Shown in pieces: positions 35,267-43,258 of a stretch of DNA of 64,000 nucleotides; the first letter of the stretch is position 1, and every line of letters begins with the position of its first letter. The position numbers and the translations under genes were made by a program. Below the pieces are notes generated by a model, which was not told where the DNA came from, ran no database searches, and was given only the letters and a program-made list of their open reading frames with translations. The DNA comes from Planctomycetota bacterium (GTDB lineage Bacteria > Planctomycetota > PLA2), in NCBI GenBank assembly GCA_021776735.1, contig JAJFFH010000070.1, positions 1 to 64,000 on the forward strand, in the 5' to 3' direction.

Positions 35267-35761
35267 CTAGCGATCCGAGTCGCTGGAGAGTTCCGACTCG
35301 AATCGGTCCCAGTCGATCGAGGTGATGTCGTCGCGGGTGATCGGGGGGAGCTTTTTGAAGCGCTGACGCTCGGCTTCGCTCGAAAAATCCGTGTGGATTT
35401 TTTTTACCTCGCGGCGGACTGAGACGTGGACCTGCCACGGGCCCTGGTCCTCGGTGCCGGGGTAGGAAAACAGCTCCGGGGCGCCGTCGTACTGGCTGCG
35501 CAGGCGGGCGTAGGCGCGCTCGAACCGTTCGGGGTCGATCTGCCACGCGACATCGAATTCCCGCTTGGCTTTCACGATTGCGCGGTCGCGCCAGTACACA
35601 CGGCCGAGCAGAAAATGGGCCACGAAGCTGTTCGGATTGCGGCGCAGGGCCGACTTGAGCGCGGACCGGGCCCGGGGCCGGCGCCCCGCGAACAGGGACA
35701 GACGGGCCTTGAGCAGATACCAGAATTCGGCGAAGCGTGCGGGGAAGGACAAGGCGTTCAA
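35267..35761 (-). CDS. TPR-like hypothetical protein
   Basis: The 164-residue product has one TPR-like pair (RARSALKSALRRNPNSFVAHFLLGRVYWRDRAIVKAKREFDVAWQIDP) and a C-terminal part I do not recognise. No signal peptide or TM is evident. It lies alone between the toxin-antitoxin pair and the divergent Ras-like GTPase operon, 183 bases from it. Confidence 0.6.
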   Translation of the reverse strand: MNALSFPARFAEFWYLLKARLSLFAGRRPRARSALKSALRRNPNSFVAHFLLGRVYWRDRAIVKAKREFDVAWQIDPERFERAYARLRSQYDGAPELFSYPGTEDQGPWQVHVSVRREVKKIHTDFSSEAERQRFKKLPPITRDDITSIDWDRFESELSSDSDR

Positions 35762-35944
35762 CTCCCAAGTCCGGATTAAGCCGGGTCAACCGGATTTCCG
35801 ATAGGCACTTGGATTTCCCGCATCGTAGGCGCAACCGGTCCATACCGCAAGGGGGGCCGGATCGGGTTGAGACGCGGGGGAAACGAAAGTGATGAAGCGG
35901 ATGAACACGGGCTCTGACGGCTGCCGGGAGGCTTTGGGCGAACC

Positions 35945-38900
35945 ATGTCCCTAAAGGGCAACCTGGCTAGCGTCAACCTCACGGAGATCTTCCAGATGCT
36001 CTCCCTTTCCGGCCGGGAAGGGACGTTGTTCATCTATGAAGGTGCCCGGAAGCGGGCGATCTGCTTCACCAAGGAGGGTGTCTCGATTCGATCGCGGGAT
36101 CGAAACGAGGGCAACCTGGTGGGGAGAATCCTCGTCCGGCTGGGGAAAATCGACGAACGCGACCTCCAGCGGGCCGTGGAAATGCGCCGCGTGGGCGAAA
36201 AGCTCTTCGGCGACACCCTCGTCGATCTGGGGGTGTGTTCGCCGGAGGACGTCGATCTTGCCCTGCGCATCCAGAGCGAGGAGGAAATCCAGGATCTCTT
36301 CCTGAACCGGAGCGATGCCCAGTTCGAATACGTCGATGGGTACTTCCCGGAAACCGAGGTGCCGTACGTTCACCTCAACGTCAACTCGCTCCTGATCGAA
36401 ATCGCACGGCGAACCGATGAGTGGGAGTACATCCGCAGGCGCATTCGCGGCCCGCGTGAAATCTACCGGTTCACGGGCCAGGAGGGGGCGGTCGACGCCG
36501 ACGTCCTGGCCGAGTGCTACGCCCACCGCGTCGATCCGATGATCGATGGATCACATTCGGTCGGCGAGATCATCGAACTCTCGTACGTCAACAAGTTCGA
36601 GGTCTGCAAGCTCTTGGCTGCCTATCTCGACGCTACGGTGATCGAACAGGTACCACCGGAAACGCTGCGCCAGAACGCACGGCTTGCGCTCCGAATGGGC
36701 GATACCGAGAGCGCGATTCGCCACTACGAATACCTCATGGCAACGGGCGACTACCCGCTCGACGTCATGGCGGAGGCCGCCGAGGCCCACGAAGCGAACC
36801 GAGACTTCGGCGAGGCCGCGGCGCTGCTGCGGCGGCTGGGCGAAGAGCTCGCGCGCGGTGGCGACATCCGTGGGGCGATCGACGCTCTGCGGCCGGTCGC
36901 GAACTACCCGCGGCCCGAGCCCGAAGCCCTGCGGTTCCTCATGGAACTCGTTTTCGACAATCCGCGCGCGGCGGCCGAGTTCCAGTCCGCCGTGGTCGAG
37001 GCCGCGAAGACGCTGACCGCGCACTACGCCGCGCACGGCCAAAAGTCCGACGCGATCGAAATGCTCGAGCACCTCATCGAGACGTATCCGGACGAGGTGG
37101 CCTTCGTGGTCTCGCTGGTCAACGTCCACTACGAGGATGGGGCGATCGAGGTGGCGGCGGACGAGTGCGAGCGCATGGCCGGCCGCTTCATGAAGCGCAA
37201 GCGGACGGCGCACGCGATCAGCCTCTACAAGAAGCTGCTCGTCATCGACCCGTCCCGAACCGACATCCGCGAGCGGGTACGCCAGCTTATGCAGGGCAAG
37301 CGGCGTCGGATTCCGGCCCTGGTGTCGCGACTTGCCGTCGTCCTCGGTGTCACGCTGCTGCTCGGCGGTGTTGCCGTCGTGGTCGTCAACAAGCGTTCCC
37401 CCGGCGGCTCCGGCTCGGGCGGGCTCGACCCCTCGACGCGGGACCAGCTTCTCGGACGGGCGGTGAGCGAGCAGGCCAGCGCGGCCGAGCACGGCCGCAA
37501 CGCGCTCGAGGCCTACCGCGGACTGCTCGAGATCGTCGCGGGCGATGTCGTGTCCCAAAATGATGCGGTCATGGTCGGCCTCCGCAACGCGGAGCGGAGC
37601 TGGGAACTGTTCCTGGAGGCTGCCGAAAAGTGCGCTCAGATCGCGGAGACGATCCGGCGCCAGACGGCCGACTCCGAGGTCACGGCACGGGCCAGGGCGA
37701 TGCTGGAAAAGATCTCCGCCCGGAGGAACGATGTCGAGCAGATGCGCTCGGAGTGGCACCTGCGCGCGCAGGACACCGCGGTGCGACTGCAGGCGACCGG
37801 CAGCAAGCACTACCAGGCAGGCAAGCTCCAGGCCGCCCTCGAGAACTTCGTGCTGGTGCGCGAACTCGCGACCAAGGAAGGCTGGAAGCGCGCGATCAAG
37901 GTCGGTCAGCGGATCGCCAACATCCGCCGCGACCTCGGACGCGCGAACGAGCTGATCCGCGCCGCGAAGGCGCGCGAAGAGGTCGGCGACTGGATCGGCG
38001 CGCGCGCCCAGTACGTGCGCGTCCTGCAGGAGTTCGGCCGGACCGACATCGTCAACAGCATCCGCATGCCGGTCGAGCTCCTCTCGATCCCGCCCGGCGC
38101 GACCATCGTTCTCGACGGCGTGAAACAGTCCCTGAAGACGCCGGCGATCCTGCGCCTCCCCGTCAACAGGGCGTCCCGGGTCAGGTTCAACAAGCCGTCT
38201 TTCAAGTCCAAGTCGTTCCAGCTCGGTCCCTACGGGGCGGAGACCGACCCGGCGAAGTGGACGACCACGTTCGCGCTGCGCAAGACGGCGACGTGGAGCC
38301 GCGCACTCCGCGGGGACATGGAGCCCGATCCCGCCGCCACGGCGAGCCGGCTGCTCGTCGCCGAGCGGCTGGGGCGCTGGTACCTGATGGATGCCCGGAA
38401 CGGCCAGCGGGTCGACTCCGGTCGCCTCAAGGTGTTTGACGGCATCTCCGGCGGTCTCGCGGGCAACAACAAGTGGTTTTTCGTGCCCACGCTCGACGGC
38501 ACCGTCTACATGCACCGCGCGGCGACGGGCAGCGTCGCGTACAAGTTGCGCCTCAAGAACTCCGAGGGCGTCGCGGCGAAACCGCTGCTGCGCGACGGAA
38601 TCCTGTACGTCGTCGGCAAGCGCGGACTGACCGTGGCCTGGGACCTGCGCGGCAAGAAGCCGAAGACGCTTTGGCGCAAACGCGCGGAGGGTGGCACCGT
38701 CCGAGCCGTCCCCGTGCTTCAGGATGGGCACGTCGTGGTCGTGACCACGACGGGTGAAGTGACGGTGTTTCGCGCGAAGAGCGGGCAGATCGTGATCCGG
38801 TACAAGGTACCCGGCACGTTCCGCTGTGCGCCGGCTGCTGCCGGCCGCGAGGACCTGATCTTCGCTTCCGAGGAGGGTCGTCTCTTCGCCGTACGCCGCG

Positions 38901-39274
38901 TCACCGGCAACGTCCAGTGGCAAAAGGACGTCGCGACGCCGCTGTTGCGCACCCCGCCGGTCCACGGCCGCGCCGTTTTCGTTTCGCCGCAACCGGCGCA
39001 GCTCATCGCCATCGACGTGAATACCGGGGTTCAAATCTACCGCTATCGCCAGAGCAGCGCGGCTGGGCGGCAGCAGGTAGAGCCCAAGGACCGCATCTTC
39101 TTTTCCCACGGGCCGACACTGACGGCCTTCGCGCCCTCCCAGGACGGCTACGCGCTGGCCTGGACGTTTCGGGCGCAGGGGCGGATCGTCGCCGGGCCCG
39201 TGGTGAGGGAAGACGCTGTCTACATCGTGGACGACAAAGGCTACGTCTATCGCCTGGAGGCCAACGACTCATGA
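35945..39274 (+). CDS. DUF4388 (PATAN)-TPR-TM-PEGA-PQQ propeller protein
   Basis: This 1109-residue protein opens the GTPase operon. Residues 1-~120 match DUF4388 (MSLKGNLASVNLTEIFQMLSLSGREGTLFI), known from gliding and signalling proteins. TPR-like repeats run from about 230 to 445 (LALRMGDTESAIRHYEYLMA). A TM helix is at about 456-478 (SRLAVVLGVTLLLGGVAVVVV). A helical stalk follows, then a PEGA domain near 710-765 (LLSIPPGATIVLDGVKQ) and a C-terminal PQQ-like propeller (LIFASEEGRLFAVRRVTGNVQW). The layout places sensor-like and TPR parts in the cytoplasm and the propeller outside, so it could couple the cytoplasmic GTPase module to the envelope. Confidence 0.85.
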   Translation: MSLKGNLASVNLTEIFQMLSLSGREGTLFIYEGARKRAICFTKEGVSIRSRDRNEGNLVGRILVRLGKIDERDLQRAVEMRRVGEKLFGDTLVDLGVCSPEDVDLALRIQSEEEIQDLFLNRSDAQFEYVDGYFPETEVPYVHLNVNSLLIEIARRTDEWEYIRRRIRGPREIYRFTGQEGAVDADVLAECYAHRVDPMIDGSHSVGEIIELSYVNKFEVCKLLAAYLDATVIEQVPPETLRQNARLALRMGDTESAIRHYEYLMATGDYPLDVMAEAAEAHEANRDFGEAAALLRRLGEELARGGDIRGAIDALRPVANYPRPEPEALRFLMELVFDNPRAAAEFQSAVVEAAKTLTAHYAAHGQKSDAIEMLEHLIETYPDEVAFVVSLVNVHYEDGAIEVAADECERMAGRFMKRKRTAHAISLYKKLLVIDPSRTDIRERVRQLMQGKRRRIPALVSRLAVVLGVTLLLGGVAVVVVNKRSPGGSGSGGLDPSTRDQLLGRAVSEQASAAEHGRNALEAYRGLLEIVAGDVVSQNDAVMVGLRNAERSWELFLEAAEKCAQIAETIRRQTADSEVTARARAMLEKISARRNDVEQMRSEWHLRAQDTAVRLQATGSKHYQAGKLQAALENFVLVRELATKEGWKRAIKVGQRIANIRRDLGRANELIRAAKAREEVGDWIGARAQYVRVLQEFGRTDIVNSIRMPVELLSIPPGATIVLDGVKQSLKTPAILRLPVNRASRVRFNKPSFKSKSFQLGPYGAETDPAKWTTTFALRKTATWSRALRGDMEPDPAATASRLLVAERLGRWYLMDARNGQRVDSGRLKVFDGISGGLAGNNKWFFVPTLDGTVYMHRAATGSVAYKLRLKNSEGVAAKPLLRDGILYVVGKRGLTVAWDLRGKKPKTLWRKRAEGGTVRAVPVLQDGHVVVVTTTGEVTVFRAKSGQIVIRYKVPGTFRCAPAAAGREDLIFASEEGRLFAVRRVTGNVQWQKDVATPLLRTPPVHGRAVFVSPQPAQLIAIDVNTGVQIYRYRQSSAAGRQQVEPKDRIFFSHGPTLTAFAPSQDGYALAWTFRAQGRIVAGPVVREDAVYIVDDKGYVYRLEANDS

Positions 39275-39377
39275 CCAGACGGACTCAACTCGGCGCCTCC
39301 GGGTTCCGATATGACACGAGGCGCTATCCCGCCGCGACCGTGCGGCTCGGGATCGGGCCCGGGACAGGGAAGGAACA

Positions 39378-40511
39378 GTGAGCTTTTTCAGCAAACTCTT
39401 CGGACGCAAGCGGAAGCGTGGATCGCGAGACGCGACTCCGCAGCTCGCCAGGGAGCTGGAGTCGACCATCGCCGAGGCCGAGCGCCTCGTTGCGGCGGGT
39501 CGCTACGAGGAGGCGAGTTCGGTCGCGGAAGGCGGCCTGCGCCGCTTCCCCACCGCTCAGCGCCTCCGCGCGGTTATCCAGTACGTGCGCCGGGTCGGCG
39601 CCAACAAGCGCCTTTCGCAACTGCGCAAGATCCTCGACGAGCGCAAGGACGAGCGCGCCTACCGCGAACTCGTCTCGCTCCATCTCGATCTCGGCAACAG
39701 GGAGGCCGCCCTCGAGACGGCGAACCGGTACACCGAGGAATGCCCCGACGCGGCCGAGGCGCACGTCCATCTGGGCGAGGTCTACTTATCGCGCTACTTC
39801 GGCGAGGTCTTCGCCCGCGACGCATGGGCCGCGGTCGAAAAACTCGACCGGGCGCTGGAGCTGAACCCGGAAACGATCCGGGCGCACGTCCTGCTGGGAC
39901 TGCTCTACTACGCCATCGGGGCGCCGCGCTACTCGGCCAACGAGCTCGGCGAGGTTCTTCGGCTCGACCCGACCAACACCCGGGTGGCGGAGTTCCGCGA
40001 GCAGATGCTTCAGGTGGCCGGCGCCGAGGGCGAGGAGGACATCGAGTACCTCCTGGACTACGCCGAGGATCACCAGGAAATCCCGAATGATCCGGGGCTC
40101 TTCCCCGGAGGCCGTCGGTTCCGCCTCGACTCGCGGGGCGGCCAGCTCTCGCCGAAGCTGTTTGCGGCGGCTGCCGCGGGCATCGGCAAGCGTCTGCGCA
40201 TCGAGCAGCTCGCCGCCGTCGGCACGGGCGGGCGTCCGCTCGCGGTTGCCGGCGAAAACAAGGAGTCGTTCGTGCGTCTTGCCTGCCGCCTCGACGCGGC
40301 CGCCCGTCGGGCGGGACGCCACATGAACTTCGGCACGATGCGGCGCTTCATGATCGAGGGTCGTTTTGGCCGGGTCGTTCTCGTACCCGCGGGCAACTGC
40401 GCCGTCGCGGCCCGGGCGCCGCGTTCCGTATCGACGGAGCGTATCGCCGAAGGGCTCGAGATGGTCGTCACGGCCTCGCGGGCAGACGAGAGCGTAGAGG
40501 GAGAGGACTAA
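39378..40511 (+). CDS. TPR protein with C-terminal roadblock/LC7-like domain
   Basis: The GTG at 39378 follows AAGGAAC. The N-terminal half holds TPR units (AEAHVHLGEVYLSRYFGEV; AHVLLGLLYYAIGAPRYSANEL). The C-terminal ~120 residues (RIEQLAAVGTGGRPLAVAGE, GTMRRFMIEGRFGRVVLVPAG) resemble a roadblock domain, as used by MglB-type GTPase regulators. Its stop overlaps the next roadblock gene's start, so the two are translationally coupled. The probable role is to link TPR-bound partners to the GTPase. Confidence 0.78.
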   Translation: MSFFSKLFGRKRKRGSRDATPQLARELESTIAEAERLVAAGRYEEASSVAEGGLRRFPTAQRLRAVIQYVRRVGANKRLSQLRKILDERKDERAYRELVSLHLDLGNREAALETANRYTEECPDAAEAHVHLGEVYLSRYFGEVFARDAWAAVEKLDRALELNPETIRAHVLLGLLYYAIGAPRYSANELGEVLRLDPTNTRVAEFREQMLQVAGAEGEEDIEYLLDYAEDHQEIPNDPGLFPGGRRFRLDSRGGQLSPKLFAAAAAGIGKRLRIEQLAAVGTGGRPLAVAGENKESFVRLACRLDAAARRAGRHMNFGTMRRFMIEGRFGRVVLVPAGNCAVAARAPRSVSTERIAEGLEMVVTASRADESVEGED

Positions 40512-40870
40512 TGGAACGACTCCTCGATCGTCTCGAAAAGGAAGCCTGGGTCCGCGGGTCGATGATCGTGTCCGACGAGGGCATGGTGGTCGTCGAGCGG
40601 CTCTCGGGCTCACTTGACCGTGATGCCGTCGCCGCCCTGGCTTCCGATCTCGTCACCGAGGTCGTAGCCGGGCTGGCCGAGGCGGGTCACGACTCTTTCA
40701 AACGCATCGTACTCAGCGCGACATCCGGCGAACTGGTTGTCGTCGATTGCGGCGCCGTCTACCTCGTTGTGGTAGCGGCTGCGGGTTCCGAGGCCTTTTA
40801 CATCGAGATCGACAGCGCGGCCGCGCAATTGCGCCGCATGGCGCCGTCGACATCGATGCGCGGAATGTAG
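40511..40870 (+). CDS. Roadblock/LC7-domain protein (MglB-like)
   Basis: The 119-residue protein fits roadblock/LC7: GSMIVSDEGMVVVERL, a helix with AALASDLVTEVVAGLAEAG, and the last beta-strands ELVVVDCGAVYLVVVAA. These domains dimerise and act as GTPase-activating or scaffold proteins for MglA-type GTPases. It overlaps the preceding gene and lies eight bases before mglA. Confidence 0.82.
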   Translation: MERLLDRLEKEAWVRGSMIVSDEGMVVVERLSGSLDRDAVAALASDLVTEVVAGLAEAGHDSFKRIVLSATSGELVVVDCGAVYLVVVAAAGSEAFYIEIDSAAAQLRRMAPSTSMRGM

Positions 40871-40878
40871 GGAACAAG

Positions 40879-41895
40879 ATGGTCCAGATCAACTTCGCCA
40901 ACAAAGAGATCCAGTGCAAGATCGTCTACTACGGACCGGGGATGTCGGGCAAGACCACGAATCTCGAGATCGTGCACAAGAAGGCCCCGGGCGGCGCCAA
41001 GGGTGACCTCACCTCGATCGCGACCGAGGGCGACCGCACGCTGTTTTTTGACTTCATGCCCCTTGATCTCGGCAACATCGCCGGCATCAAGACGAAGTTC
41101 CAGCTCTACACGGTTCCCGGCCAGGTCTACTACAACTCGACCCGGAAACTGGTGCTCCAGGGCGTCGACGGAATTGTCTTCGTTGCGGACAGCCAGGCCG
41201 AAAAGATCGAAGAAAACATCGAGGCATTGGAAAACCTCAAGGGCAACCTGAAGGAATACGGGCGCGACCTCGATTCGATTCCGCTCGTGATCCAATACAA
41301 CAAGCGCGACCTGCCGACGGCGATGTCGATCGAGGATCTCGAGGCACGCCTCAATCCGGTCGGCGCCCCGACGTTCGAGGCCGTTGCCGCGACGGGTGAG
41401 GGGGTGTTCCCCACACTGAAGGCGCTGGCGAGCCTGGTCCTTGAGTCGATCAACCGCGACAAGGGCGAAGGCGTGGGCGCTGCTGCCGCAGCCGTACCCG
41501 CCGCGGCAGCAGCCGCAGTTCCGGGTGCGTCCACGTCGGCACCGGCGCGTCCGGCGCCGGCCGCGCCGCGACGCGTTCCCGCGCGCCCCCAGGCGCCGGC
41601 CGCACCGCGCCGTGTCCAATCAACTCCGACTCCGGCTCAGGCCCAGCCGTCACGGTCCAAGCCGCAACGCGGCGCACCGGCCCGGGACGAACGCCCCGCG
41701 GCGACAGGTCCGGCCGGCCGCAACCAGCCCCGGCGCACGCAAAGGGCCGAGCCGCCCCGGATGCGGCCGGTGAACAGGCAGCAAGGCAAGGTCAAGATCA
41801 AGGAACGCGCGGACACGAGCCGTTTGGTGCTCATGATCGCGGTCGGCGCCGTCATCGTCGGCACCATCGGTTTTCTGGTCCTCAACTACCTGTAG
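40879..41895 (+). CDS. mglA: MglA-like Ras GTPase with Pro/Ala linker and C-terminal membrane anchor
   Basis: From the ATG at 40879 (AGGGAA upstream) residues 1-~195 are an MglA-type G domain: GPGMSGKTTNL (P-loop, 19-28), TEGDRTLFFDFMPLDL, QLYTVPGQVYYNSTRKLVLQ and NKRD (141-144). Unlike soluble MglA (about 195 residues), a ~115-residue Ala/Pro/Arg-rich linker and a C-terminal TM helix (VLMIAVGAVIVGTIGFLVLNYL) follow, giving 338 residues. This looks like a tail-anchored GTPase, held at the inner membrane. It lies between roadblock genes that would regulate it. Confidence 0.9.
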   Translation: MVQINFANKEIQCKIVYYGPGMSGKTTNLEIVHKKAPGGAKGDLTSIATEGDRTLFFDFMPLDLGNIAGIKTKFQLYTVPGQVYYNSTRKLVLQGVDGIVFVADSQAEKIEENIEALENLKGNLKEYGRDLDSIPLVIQYNKRDLPTAMSIEDLEARLNPVGAPTFEAVAATGEGVFPTLKALASLVLESINRDKGEGVGAAAAAVPAAAAAAVPGASTSAPARPAPAAPRRVPARPQAPAAPRRVQSTPTPAQAQPSRSKPQRGAPARDERPAATGPAGRNQPRRTQRAEPPRMRPVNRQQGKVKIKERADTSRLVLMIAVGAVIVGTIGFLVLNYL

Positions 41896-41910
41896 GCCGC
41901 GAGAACAGTC

Positions 41911-42447
41911 ATGTCGAAGACCAAAAGACGTCAGATGACCGACCAGGAGCTGCGCGACAGCCGGCTGATCTTCTATAAGGAAGACATCCAGCAGATCGAC
42001 TCGACGCTGCGCGAGTTCCTCGCCCGGTCCAAATCGAAAGCGGCCCTGCTCGTCGACAAGGACGGCCACCTCATCACGCAGGAGGGCAGTACCGAGAAGA
42101 CGGACACGGACACGATCGCCGCACTCGTCGCCGGCTGTTTCGCCGCGACGCGCGAGATGGCCCGCATCCTTGGCGAAGACGAGTTCACCGCGCTGTTCCA
42201 CCAAGGCCGGAAAGACAACCTCCAACTCAGCCTGGTCGGCACCCGCACGATCCTCGGCGTGTTGTTCGACGACACGACAACGATCGGCATGGTCCGACTG
42301 TACGCCGCGGAAACCGGGCGCAAACTCACGTCCCTGTTCCGCAAGATCAACGGCCGTCCGCCGGCCGCCGCGGGCACCGCTCCCGAAATCGGAGCCGGCT
42401 TCTCGCAAGCCGCGGCCGACACGCTGGAGAACGTCTTCGGCGAGTAG
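41911..42447 (+). CDS. Roadblock/LC7-domain protein (MglB-like), second copy
   Basis: A 178-residue protein with an N-terminal basic helix (MSKTKRRQMTDQELRDSRL), the roadblock core (QIDSTLREFLARSKSKAALLVDKDGHLITQEGS; LVGTRTILGVLFDDTTTIGMVRLYA) and a low-complexity C-terminal tail (INGRPPAAAGTAPEIGAG) ending GFSQAAADTLENVFGE. It lies 15 bases after mglA and closes the operon, followed by a strong terminator. MglB is the GAP of MglA in gliding bacteria, so this is the best MglB candidate here. Confidence 0.85.
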   Translation: MSKTKRRQMTDQELRDSRLIFYKEDIQQIDSTLREFLARSKSKAALLVDKDGHLITQEGSTEKTDTDTIAALVAGCFAATREMARILGEDEFTALFHQGRKDNLQLSLVGTRTILGVLFDDTTTIGMVRLYAAETGRKLTSLFRKINGRPPAAAGTAPEIGAGFSQAAADTLENVFGE

Positions 42448-42499
42448 GGACCATCCAAGAATAGTTATTCACTGTCGGTGTTCTTGCGACAGTACGCTT

Positions 42500-42530
42500 G
42501 GCCCCGGGCGCGTTGCCCAGGGCCTTTTTT
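42500..42530 (+). terminator. Rho-independent terminator of the GTPase operon
   Basis: GGCCCCGGGC and GCCCAGGGCC make 10-bp arms with one mismatch around a five-base loop, followed by six T. Confidence 0.9.
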
Positions 42531-42561
42531 CTTGGCCGGTGGGGACGCCCCATAGGCCAAC

Positions 42562-42578
42562 AGCAAACGGACGGCGAT
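42562..42578 (+). repeat. 17-mer motif copy after the GTPase operon terminator
   Basis: An exact consensus copy, sense to the operon, 32 bases beyond the terminator T tract, facing the convergent hypothetical gene. Confidence 0.9.
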
Positions 42579-42601
42579 GCCCGTGACCGGACAACCCGCT
42601 A

Positions 42602-42967
42602 TCAGATGCGCCGCCACTCGTCGGCGACTACTTGATGCTCGTCCTCGTAGAGGATCTTGCCGGGACTCCTGGAGCGCAGCACGCGCACGGGCAATCCGTT
42701 CACGCGAAGGATCGACACGATCCCCCACACCCGGCGTATCGAGTCCCGGGCGCCGTCCTTGAACCAGCTCGCGGCGCTGCTCGGCCAGCCGCGGTAAAAC
42801 GGCGGCACGGGAAGATTCTCGTTCAGCCAGGCGTACGCTTCCGCAAGCCACTCGAGCTCGGCGTGGTCAAGGCGACCGTCGTCGCGCAAGAGCCGCGCCT
42901 CGGTGATCACTCCGGTCAAGTCCCGGTGATGCTCCCTCTCCAGACCCATGACAAATCGAATGAACAT
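42602..42967 (-). CDS. Conserved hypothetical protein
   Basis: I take the ATG at 42967 (MFIRFVMGLEREHHRDL), giving 121 residues; the ORF track starts 22 codons upstream. The protein is soluble and rich in Trp and Arg (ELEWLAEAYAWLNENLPVPPF and WPSSAASWFKDGA). I do not recognise its family. It converges on the GTPase operon. Confidence 0.6.
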   Translation of the reverse strand: MFIRFVMGLEREHHRDLTGVITEARLLRDDGRLDHAELEWLAEAYAWLNENLPVPPFYRGWPSSAASWFKDGARDSIRRVWGIVSILRVNGLPVRVLRSRSPGKILYEDEHQVVADEWRRI

Positions 42968-43039
42968 CACTGCCTCGGGCAGTAGTACCGACCGACGGGA
43001 GCGGGGTTGACCAAAAACAGCGCAGAGCGTCAAGCGGAC

Positions 43040-43219
43040 TCAGGATGTCCGCGCGCGGTGCCTGGCGAGAAACTCGTTCGGCTCTTCGACTTCTTCCACG
43101 ACGGTCACGAGACACTCGGCCCAGTAGAAGAACGCGAGCGGGATTCCGAATCCGGTCAGGCACAAGAGCACGACGACCAGCCGGCTGCCCAAGAACTCGT
43201 GTCGAATGATCTTTCCCAC
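43040..43219 (-). CDS. Small single-pass membrane protein (59 aa)
   Basis: This frame is missing from the ORF track. Read from the GTG at 43219 it gives MGKIIRHEFLGSRLVVVLLC, then LTGFGIPLAFFYWAECLVTV, and ends in an acidic then basic tail (EEVEEPNEFLARHRARTS). AAGGAG lies nine bases upstream of the GTG, a strong ribosome site. There is one clear TM helix. No family is recognised. The overlapping plus-strand ORF is a shadow with no ribosome site or hydrophobic pattern. Confidence 0.75.
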   Translation of the reverse strand: MGKIIRHEFLGSRLVVVLLCLTGFGIPLAFFYWAECLVTVVEEVEEPNEFLARHRARTS

Positions 43220-43258
43220 TGAACCGATCTCCTTTCACTTGGCGGGCACGCCACGACT

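Noticed and set aside
41310-41325. GACGGCGATG inside mglA
   Set aside because: Preceded by CC rather than CG, and it encodes the conserved LPTAMS of the GTPase; too short to count.
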